Below are positions 43,515 to 51,070 of a stretch of 64,000 bases of DNA, piece after piece. The notes beneath the pieces are model-generated. The model made no database searches. It had not been told where the DNA came from and worked only from the letters and a program-made list of their open reading frames with translations. Source of the DNA: SW132 sp038150125. Lineage in GTDB: Bacteria; Bacteroidota; Rhodothermia; Balneolales; Balneolaceae. The first letter of the stretch is position 1. Every line of letters starts with the position of its first letter. Both the position numbers and the translations under genes were made by a program. The stretch covers positions 109,698 to 173,697 of the forward strand of contig NZ_JBBVMF010000010.1 of NCBI RefSeq assembly GCF_038150125.1. The letters run 5' to 3'.

Positions 43515-46190
43515 TTAATCTTCGCTTGCCTGTTCCGATTCAGTTCGTGTCTCCAAAATTGTCCAGCACCTGATACCTTCCCTTGTGTGTGCAATAATCT
43601 CGTTGTTTCCATCACCATATAAATCAGAAATCAGCGGGTAGCTCATGCCTGTGGTCGGCAAGTCATATAATCGTTGCTCCGTTAATATTTCCCATGCATA
43701 TATTCGCCCAAAATCGGCCAGTGCAACAATGTCCATGCGCTGGTCTTTATTTATGTCAAGCACAGCGGGTGGAAAATTATCGGATGAGGGCTGGCCCATC
43801 GATTTCGTAAAACGAAGGATTCCCGCCAGGTTGTACATGAAGACTGATCCATTGCTGTTCTGAAGAATGATCAGATCTTCACGGAAAAACCCATCTTCAT
43901 TTCTAAGTAAAATGTTTTCAATCTGAGGTTTCGTATTGAGGCTTCCGCTTGACACCTGGAGCCGCTGAACAACCAGTGAATCGTCTCTTGTAATGCTGCT
44001 TAATGAGTCAGCAAACAACGGTGTCGACCCAATCGAATAGAGATTACCATTGCGGCCGGCGCTGAGCAAATGGTTTTTGTAAAGCAGCGGTACACCGTAA
44101 ACAGACGTTTCCATAAACAATGGGAATCCGTTTCTGATTTCACCCTCTGTATTCCATGCGTGAATTGTGTTTTCAGTAGCTGCAAAAACAATTCGATCTG
44201 TTCCGAATGCCATGATCGACGGCCGGCTTGAAATCACTGCGTTAACTTCCTGCGGCCATCCCGATAGCGCTTCTCCTCTTGAGTTTAAAATATGCAGGGA
44301 GCGGTCGGCGGTTGCTACTATTATTTCAGCTATACCGGTGCGTGTTACATCCTCAATTGTGAGTGGCGTCGTGATCTCTTCATCAAGTGTGATTGGGAAA
44401 TTGGGTAAAAGTGACCCATTGGCGTTCCAGGCAAAAATACTATTGCCGGCCGCCTGCAATATTACGTTTTGATTGTTTCCGTACCAGTCGTATACAATTG
44501 GCTGGCCAATGGGTGTTTTGTCCTGTGTGGAAACCTGTAAAACTTCGGTGCCATCTGTGGCAAGTGCGAACACCGATCCCGCAGATGTGGTGAAAATAAC
44601 CTCATTTCTCGCATTCGATGTGATATCTGCCAGCACAGGCTGTCCGGTTATATCAGCTCCGGCAATGGGAAAGATCCAGCGTTCGCGGTACGGTTCATCC
44701 GTGACTTCACGCTGGAAAGACTGGATAGATAACGTTGTGGATTCCGGGGCTTCACGGGTTGATGAGATCACCAGCAGATCGAGATTGGAAATCAGAGATC
44801 CAAAATTATTTTGAGGAAAAAGCCAGGGCTGGATATAAGTTTCAAACCGGTCGGTATTCACGTAGGTGAGCGAACTGAGGTTTTCGTTCAGATTATCTCG
44901 CACCATCATATAATCATCGTTGTAGTACATTACACGGCGCCTGTTAGCATCTCCGGGGACACTTTCTGCAAGACCTCTTCGCTGTGCAAGAATTGCTACA
45001 TCGCGGTGGATATGAAGATAAAAATCGCGCATGGAATTTAATTCGGAACCGATTAAGGAGCCCAGAAGCCGGCTGGTGACAATATATGTATTACCGTCTC
45101 GTGTGACGCCGCTGAGCGTGGTTAGTTGATTTAGCTGGGTTCGAAGGTCTGAAGCACTAGATAAATGACGCAGAAACAGATACTCACTGGTGCTTTCTGA
45201 GCCTGATTCGGCAAATGACACAAACGCTATTTCTTCGCTCAATGATGAGGCGATAGCACTCCAGATGTCACTGTTTTCTGTGAGATACCGGTCGGTTTCA
45301 TTCTCGGGGTCAGTGCCATTTTGTGGGACAGCACGAGGTTCAAGCCGAAGAATTGAGAATGCTGCTGCATTATTTGGAATGTAGCGGTCGAGCGTGAATT
45401 CCTGTGGAGAGGATGTCAAGGACCGGAGCAGGGCAGAGGGGTCATCTTCAAGTGAAAGCTGGCCGGTAAGCCGCCAGGATGCACTGTCAGCCGGAGCATC
45501 ATCAAGCTTGAAGTGTATCGGTTCGCCGCCCCGGAATGTATCATACAGAAACGGCCGGTAAGAGATATCTGCGAGCTGCATGATCCAGTTTGGCAGAGAC
45601 TCTGTGTTGGCAATAAAAGATCCGGGCTGAATATTTTCATCAGACAGATCCATGCGTTTTTCTTGCTCAAGAACGGCACGGAGCGAATTTTCCACGCCTA
45701 AACTGGATTCAGAAAAGATCAAGTAGTCACCGGACGAAACAATATAAATCTCTCTGTCCGATATCTGGAGCCTCTCAATGGTGTAACCCCTGAAGGTGTA
45801 TCTGTTTTGAGCAAATTCACTTTGATATTGATCTTTCAGCGTTGCCATAATGCCGGGCATGTAACGAATAATCCAGACCGGCTGCCATTGATTGGATTGA
45901 TCTGTATAAAGAACGACAGCTTCAACATGTGTCTGCTCAGCGGCGGCCTGGTTGATACTGCCGGTGAGCTGCATCGCTGACGGTGTAAGATCATCCAGCT
46001 GCGGTATGAACGGACGATCGAGGAGATCCGTAATCGACTGATTTTGCTCAGGAACGATCAAAAAAGGCGCGTCGGCGGGAACCAGGTCAGACCAATGACC
46101 GGCACTCCCCGTTGAGCAAGACGTAAATAGCAGGGAGAGCAAAATAATTGTGCCCAGTGTAAATCTGGAAAGCTTATTTAAAAAATGCAC
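43515..46190 (-). CDS. Large lipoprotein with N-terminal DUF3352-like region and C-terminal propeller-like region
   Basis: Exported 891-residue protein. The signal LGTIILLSLLFTSCSTGS gives a lipoprotein Cys. Residues about 30-500 resemble the DUF3352-type lipoproteins (LVPADAPFLIVPEQNQSITD; GYTIERLQISDREIYIVSSG DYLIFSESSLGVENSLRAV). Residues about 530-880 are repeats of the FG-GAP/PQQ-propeller type, such as NVILQAAGNSIFAWNANGSL LPNFP, RIVFAATENTIHAWNTEGEI RNGFP, DINKDQRMDIVALADFGRIY AWEI and DLYGDGNNEIIAHTREGIRC W. A surface-exposed propeller on a lipid anchor is the inferred structure; function unknown. It is divergent from the batA gene. Confidence 0.75.
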   Translation of the reverse strand: MHFLNKLSRFTLGTIILLSLLFTSCSTGSAGHWSDLVPADAPFLIVPEQNQSITDLLDRPFIPQLDDLTPSAMQLTGSINQAAAEQTHVEAVVLYTDQSNQWQPVWIIRYMPGIMATLKDQYQSEFAQNRYTFRGYTIERLQISDREIYIVSSGDYLIFSESSLGVENSLRAVLEQEKRMDLSDENIQPGSFIANTESLPNWIMQLADISYRPFLYDTFRGGEPIHFKLDDAPADSASWRLTGQLSLEDDPSALLRSLTSSPQEFTLDRYIPNNAAAFSILRLEPRAVPQNGTDPENETDRYLTENSDIWSAIASSLSEEIAFVSFAESGSESTSEYLFLRHLSSASDLRTQLNQLTTLSGVTRDGNTYIVTSRLLGSLIGSELNSMRDFYLHIHRDVAILAQRRGLAESVPGDANRRRVMYYNDDYMMVRDNLNENLSSLTYVNTDRFETYIQPWLFPQNNFGSLISNLDLLVISSTREAPESTTLSIQSFQREVTDEPYRERWIFPIAGADITGQPVLADITSNARNEVIFTTSAGSVFALATDGTEVLQVSTQDKTPIGQPIVYDWYGNNQNVILQAAGNSIFAWNANGSLLPNFPITLDEEITTPLTIEDVTRTGIAEIIVATADRSLHILNSRGEALSGWPQEVNAVISSRPSIMAFGTDRIVFAATENTIHAWNTEGEIRNGFPLFMETSVYGVPLLYKNHLLSAGRNGNLYSIGSTPLFADSLSSITRDDSLVVQRLQVSSGSLNTKPQIENILLRNEDGFFREDLIILQNSNGSVFMYNLAGILRFTKSMGQPSSDNFPPAVLDINKDQRMDIVALADFGRIYAWEILTEQRLYDLPTTGMSYPLISDLYGDGNNEIIAHTREGIRCWTILETRTESEQASED

Positions 46191-46297
46191 AGGTTATAAT
46201 AAGTTTGTTAAGAATGGGTTAATAGCATAGCTTAATAATAAATCAGGCCATTTGTTCCTGTTGTTTTCAAGCAACAAGGTAAAAAACTTTTCTGTTA

Positions 46298-48403
46298 ATG
46301 AGTTTTCTGAATCCTCTATTTTTAATTGCGCTTGTATCTGTGGGCATTCCACTGCTCATTTATCTTTTAAATCTCCGCAAGCCAAAACGTATTCGATTTT
46401 CAACGCTTGCTTTTTTTGAATCATTGAAGAGCACGTCCCTCAGAAAGATAAAAATAAAGCGCTGGCTGCTGATGGCCATTCGAATGCTGGCTGTTGCGGC
46501 TCTTGCTTTTGCTCTTGCGCATCCTTATTTGCCTTCCGGCATGGGGGTGATGTCAAGTGGTGAACCGGCTGTTGTCGGCATTATCATAGATAATAGCCCG
46601 AGCATGGAGCAGATCGACAGGAATGGTCCTTATATTGAACAGGCCAAAGAGATAGCCTCAGATATTATCGATTTGCAGGATTCTGATAACCGTATTGTGC
46701 TCAATGTGTCGAACGGAGAATCGCTGACGCTGCCGTATCTGTCAACGTCGGCTGCAGAGCGGGAAGTAGCGGAGCTGGAAACAGTTTTGTCGGGAAACTA
46801 CTTGAATCGCTCTGTGAGCCAGGTTGTCCAGCAGCTGAACAGTGCGCCTGAACCTAATAAACTCCTCTTTATCATTTCTGACGGTCAGGAATCCCAGCTA
46901 AATATTCTTGGTACCCCGGAACAGACGGAGGCGTATGACTTGAATCTTCAGTTCATAAGAGTTGGTGAGGCAAATCCTTCGAATGCGGGGATTGATGATG
47001 TGAGCCTGGAAAAATCTGAAGGGGACAATTTGATTCGAAGTGTTATTAAAAATTACGGGGATCAGCCAACGGGTAGTCAGTTTCTTAACGTATTTGTTGA
47101 TGAAGAGCTATTAGCGCAACAGGTATTTGATATTGAAGCGGGCGGTTCTGAGGAATTTTTGTTTAACCTTCCGGAATCTGAGGATCGTTTTCTGCACGTT
47201 GAACTTGAGATTGAAGGGGACGAGCTGGTTTATGACAACAGGTATTTTGCTGCCATAGAACTGCCCGAAGAGCGCAACGTGCTATATGTTAGTGATAACA
47301 CTTCTCAGCGTGGTGAGTTTCGGTCGTATTTACGGCCCTTACTTGAGGCTTCTGAAGAAAACAGCGAACGCCTTCAGTTTCAGTTCGAGTCAGCTTCGCA
47401 ATTAATGCCTGACCAGTTTGAGAATGCCGATGCTATTGTTCTCGACGGTATACCTACAGTGCCTGATTACATGATGCAGCCTATTATTGAGCGGGTTCAG
47501 GCGGGCGCCGGTTTACTGCTTATCCCTTCCGCCGACGGAGATATTCAAAGCTACAACAGGCTGCTCTCCCTCAGTGATGCCGGGCGCTACAGCAGCTTAG
47601 TTGGAAGCTATGGTTCGTTTGACCGGCATGATCAGCTTGCACCACCTGAAAGCGGACACCCCATTCTTGAGGTGATGTTTGAACGACAGGAGGGCGAAGA
47701 CATCAGGGTTAACCTGCCCGAGCTTTACTATTACTATAACATCAATACCGTGGAAGGCCGGGCTACAGCCCCGATAATGTGGTCTCGTACGGGAAACATC
47801 ATCCTGAATGAGGTTGCAGTGGGCAATGGAAAACTCATTTATTCGGCAATCGGCATTGATCCGGGCTGGTCGAATTTCCCTGTGAAGCCTCTGTTTGCAC
47901 CACTTTTTTACCGGACGGTAGAGTACCTTGCAAGTGGTGAAGATGCTGAAATGAACCAGCATGTGTTGGGCAATCCGTTTGATATTTCGCTTTCCGGCGC
48001 GGCGACTGGCACTGTAGAACTTGAGTCGGAAGGAGAGCAAATTCTGCCAACTACACGACAAACGTTTTCCGGACTGAACGTGTTTTATCTGGCAGAGGAG
48101 TGGAGACCCGGCTGGAAACGAGTAAGCTTTAGCGATGACAATATTCTGTTTGCATCAAATCTTGACGCAATGGAATCGGAATTAGAATCGTTAAATGAAC
48201 AGGAACTAAATGTATTTTTAAGTAAGTTATTTAATTCCGTGGACATAAGCTTAGCTGAGAGCGATCAGCAAGAGCGCATTGCCGGCCTGGAGGCTGCGTC
48301 TGTCGGAAAAGATATTTGGTACTGGTTTATTATTATTGCAATTATTTTATTATTAACAGAGTCGATGATATCAAGGCATTATAAGGCTGAAACAATATCC
48401 TGA
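46298..48403 (+). CDS. BatA-type membrane protein with VWA-like domain
   Basis: Bacteroidota BatA-family protein. The N-terminus MSFLNPLFLIALVSVGIPLL IYLLNLRKPKRIRFSTLAFF ESLK is the BatA N-terminal domain, followed by a second membrane segment LLMAIRMLAVAALAFALAHP. Then comes a von Willebrand A-like domain starting VVGIIIDNSPSMEQIDRNGP, with the MIDAS-like DNSPS motif. A glutamine-amidotransferase-like region follows at about 330-560 (VLYVSDNTSQRGEFRSYLRP). The protein ends in one membrane segment (WYWFIIIAIILLLTESMIS). Length 701. Its stop codon overlaps the start of the next gene by one base. Confidence 0.9.
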   Translation: MSFLNPLFLIALVSVGIPLLIYLLNLRKPKRIRFSTLAFFESLKSTSLRKIKIKRWLLMAIRMLAVAALAFALAHPYLPSGMGVMSSGEPAVVGIIIDNSPSMEQIDRNGPYIEQAKEIASDIIDLQDSDNRIVLNVSNGESLTLPYLSTSAAEREVAELETVLSGNYLNRSVSQVVQQLNSAPEPNKLLFIISDGQESQLNILGTPEQTEAYDLNLQFIRVGEANPSNAGIDDVSLEKSEGDNLIRSVIKNYGDQPTGSQFLNVFVDEELLAQQVFDIEAGGSEEFLFNLPESEDRFLHVELEIEGDELVYDNRYFAAIELPEERNVLYVSDNTSQRGEFRSYLRPLLEASEENSERLQFQFESASQLMPDQFENADAIVLDGIPTVPDYMMQPIIERVQAGAGLLLIPSADGDIQSYNRLLSLSDAGRYSSLVGSYGSFDRHDQLAPPESGHPILEVMFERQEGEDIRVNLPELYYYYNINTVEGRATAPIMWSRTGNIILNEVAVGNGKLIYSAIGIDPGWSNFPVKPLFAPLFYRTVEYLASGEDAEMNQHVLGNPFDISLSGAATGTVELESEGEQILPTTRQTFSGLNVFYLAEEWRPGWKRVSFSDDNILFASNLDAMESELESLNEQELNVFLSKLFNSVDISLAESDQQERIAGLEAASVGKDIWYWFIIIAIILLLTESMISRHYKAETIS

Positions 48404-48993
48404 TGAGTATTATTACAGAAATCCATAGTCTATTTGTACTCCTGCTTGCATTATTTACGCTTGCAGCTACATTTTTAGCACTCTATTCAATTAGTAATGC
48501 TATCAGACTGCGAAATGTGAGAATGAGCTGGAATTCAGGCAAGCTGGCAGGCTATCCGCTTTTCTCAACTCTCTTTTTATCATCTGCAGCCGTTATTACA
48601 GGCGTATCATTGATGTATGAGCTCAATCAATACTATACTATATTTGCGTGCTACTCCTGGATGGGGGTAAGCTGGTGGATTTCCAGTTATATAGCTTCTA
48701 AAACGTATATCACCGATCATGGTATCGTCAAAAATATAAATGACCCTTCTCAGACGATAGCCTGGCATCAAATTTGCGACTACGTAGAGAGACCGAAATC
48801 ACGCGGTTCTGATTACCTGTTTATGTATCAGAATCTCAATGGAGAAGACGAAACGGACCGGTCGGTAACACGGCTGGAGCTTTTCGTACCCGACAGACGA
48901 GTTGACAAATTTGAAAAAATAGTCTCTCTTAAAGTTGGCAAATATCTTTCATCAGTCTCAGATATCCCTATTGATATCGAAACGCTGGAATAA
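48403..48993 (+). CDS. Membrane protein of unknown function, coupled to BatA
   Basis: A 196-residue protein with four hydrophobic segments in the first 105 residues (HSLFVLLLALFTLAATFLAL YS; FSTLFLSSAAVITGVSLMYE; YYTIFACYSWMGVSWWISSY). A soluble C-terminal part follows with SKTYITDHGIVKNINDPSQT IAWHQICDYVERPKSRGSDY, which resembles a PH-like or DUF5673-type fold. TGATG overlap with batA indicates coupled translation, so it probably acts with BatA in the membrane. Family not recognised with confidence. Confidence 0.7.
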   Translation: MSIITEIHSLFVLLLALFTLAATFLALYSISNAIRLRNVRMSWNSGKLAGYPLFSTLFLSSAAVITGVSLMYELNQYYTIFACYSWMGVSWWISSYIASKTYITDHGIVKNINDPSQTIAWHQICDYVERPKSRGSDYLFMYQNLNGEDETDRSVTRLELFVPDRRVDKFEKIVSLKVGKYLSSVSDIPIDIETLE

Positions 48994-49015
48994 TCAAAAA
49001 TAGACCGATAATAAT

Positions 49016-50299
49016 TTGTTAGAAGACGCTGCAACACCTTCCATTGCTAAAGAGAAGGCAATTCTTGTAGGTATATATGGCCCGGAAACCCCGAAATGGC
49101 TTGCCGGTGAATACCTTGAAGAGCTGGAACTTTTAGCCGATACGGCTGGTGCAATATGCGAGGATAAAATCCTGCAAAACCGGCCCCACCCCGATCCGTC
49201 AACCTATATCGGAAAGGGAAAACTAAACCAGTTAAAAGCTCTTGTTAGTGAGACAAACTCTGATCTTTTAATATTCGATGACGATTTGACAGCAACTCAA
49301 ATTCGCAACATCGAAAAAGTGACAAATACAAAAGTTTTAGATCGAAGTGGTCTCATCCTTGATATTTTTGCATCCCGGGCCAAAACTGCTGCTGCGAAAA
49401 CACAGGTTGAGCTTGCCCAGCTGCAATATTTACTACCACGTCTTACACGTTTCTGGACCCACTTATCCCGCCAAAAAGGAGGGATCGGCACGAAGGGCCC
49501 CGGAGAAACCCAGATTGAAACAGACAGGCGACTGATTGGGGACCGGATATCAACGCTTAAAGATAAGCTTGAAAAGCTCGATAAACAGAGAACAACGCAA
49601 CGGAAAGGACGGGAAGGGAATCCAAGAGTAGCACTTGTGGGATATACAAACGCCGGAAAATCGACGTTAATGAATGCACTGACCCATACCGACGTGCTTG
49701 CAGAGGATCGGTTGTTTGCCACGCTTGATTCCACTGTTCGCCGCCTGGAGCTCGAAAACCATGATGTACTTCTGTCTGATACCGTCGGGTTTATTCGTAA
49801 GCTGCCGCATAACCTGATCGAAAGTTTTAAATCAACACTTGATGAAGTTCGTGAGGCTGATGTACTGCTGCATGTTGTGGATGCATCGTCTCGACTGGTG
49901 GATGATTATATTGATGTTGTTGAGTCGACCCTGGATGAACTGAAGGTAACCGGGCTCAAGAAAGTACTGGTGTTTAATAAGATTGATCTCGTGGATCCAT
50001 CCCGGCTCATGGAGCTCAAAAAAGGATTTCCGGGAGCTCTGTTTGTTTCAGCTGAACGTTCAATGGGGCTGGATAAACTCCAGCGCCACGTTGAGTATAT
50101 GATCGAACAGGATTATGAGCCTTTTTCATTTAAGGTTCCTGTTGAACATTACAAAGCCGTATCATTTTTGCACGATGCCGGCGTTGTTGAGGATGAACAA
50201 TTTGAAGGTAATTACGTTATGATAAGTGGAAGCATAAAAGAAAAAGACCGGAAACGGTTTAAATCGATGCTTGAAAAACTTGAAACTGCCTTAACCTAA
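49016..50299 (+). CDS. hflX: GTPase HflX
   Basis: Ribosome-associated GTPase that splits stalled 70S ribosomes under stress. The start is TTG (49016-49018; LEDAATPSIAKEKAILVGIY). The N-terminal HflX domain has RPHPDPSTYIGKGKLNQLK and DRSGLILDIFASRAKTAAAK TQVELAQLQYLLPRLTRFW. The G domain has G1 VALVGYTNAGKSTLMNALTH, G2/G3 LDSTVRRLE with DTVGFIRKLPHNLIESFKST, and G4 VFNKIDLVD. Length 427 is complete. It lies in a tight plus-strand run between the BatA-coupled membrane gene and the CBS gene (gaps 22 and 10 bp). Confidence 0.95.
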   Translation: MLEDAATPSIAKEKAILVGIYGPETPKWLAGEYLEELELLADTAGAICEDKILQNRPHPDPSTYIGKGKLNQLKALVSETNSDLLIFDDDLTATQIRNIEKVTNTKVLDRSGLILDIFASRAKTAAAKTQVELAQLQYLLPRLTRFWTHLSRQKGGIGTKGPGETQIETDRRLIGDRISTLKDKLEKLDKQRTTQRKGREGNPRVALVGYTNAGKSTLMNALTHTDVLAEDRLFATLDSTVRRLELENHDVLLSDTVGFIRKLPHNLIESFKSTLDEVREADVLLHVVDASSRLVDDYIDVVESTLDELKVTGLKKVLVFNKIDLVDPSRLMELKKGFPGALFVSAERSMGLDKLQRHVEYMIEQDYEPFSFKVPVEHYKAVSFLHDAGVVEDEQFEGNYVMISGSIKEKDRKRFKSMLEKLETALT

Positions 50300-50309
50300 T
50301 CCATTTGCC

Positions 50310-50978
50310 GTGTTAGCAAAACATATATTAAGTCAATCATTTACACCGCTGCTCTCATCAGATAAGGTAAGCTCTGCGCTCGCCAAAATGGAAGCCTGGC
50401 AAACCTCGAATATTCCTGTTATTGAGCCCACAACCAAAAAAGTAATCGGGCAGGTAACACTTGATATGCTGATGGAGCTGCCTGATGAGTCTCTAAAGCT
50501 ATCAGAAATAGATCTTCAACCACCGATTTATGCATTTAAATATCAGCATTTGTTTGAAGTAGCACGGCAAATGCTCTCGAAAGAAGTGCGCTTCATTGCT
50601 GTAGTAGATAGCTCGGAATCGATTGTTGGCATTGTAGAGAAAAAAGATCTTCTCGAGGCTTTTTCTGAAATGCTGAATATCTCCAGCCACGGCTCTGTGA
50701 TATCTGTAGAAGTGGGAGAGGCAGATTATACTTTAACTGAGCTCGTAAATATTATTGAAGCAGAAGGGGCTAAAATTCTCGGTCTTACCGTGGAGCACTC
50801 CCGTGGTGAAGAATCGGGAATACATGTATCCATCAAACTAAACCTGCAAGATACATCGGCAGTCGTCTCATCTTTAAAGCGCCATGGATATATTACTACA
50901 TCTGAAAACAGGGATGACCTGCTTCAGGTTGATATGAGTTCAAGGGCCGACGAACTGCTTCGGTATTTGGAACTGTAA
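50310..50978 (+). CDS. CBS-domain protein with C-terminal ACT-like domain
   Basis: Cytoplasmic sensor-type protein. The first codon is GTG (50310), 10 bp after hflX. Two CBS motifs occupy about residues 1-125: FTPLLSSDKVSSALAKMEAW QTSNIPVIEP, and FKYQHLFEVARQMLSKEVRF IAVVDSSESIVGIVEKKDLL. The last 75 residues, VEVGEADYTLTELVNIIEAE GAKILGLTVEHS with LNLQDTSAVVSSLKRHGYIT, look like an ACT-like ligand-binding domain. Such CBS-ACT proteins are typical of Bacteroidota; the ligand is unknown. Length 222. Confidence 0.85.
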   Translation: MLAKHILSQSFTPLLSSDKVSSALAKMEAWQTSNIPVIEPTTKKVIGQVTLDMLMELPDESLKLSEIDLQPPIYAFKYQHLFEVARQMLSKEVRFIAVVDSSESIVGIVEKKDLLEAFSEMLNISSHGSVISVEVGEADYTLTELVNIIEAEGAKILGLTVEHSRGEESGIHVSIKLNLQDTSAVVSSLKRHGYITTSENRDDLLQVDMSSRADELLRYLEL

Positions 50979-51070
50979 CACATTTTTTTACGGCTCCATA
51001 CGGAACAAAATTGCCGAAGTTGATATATTGAAAAGGTACCATTCTCTGAACAGGCAACTATACCGATTTC

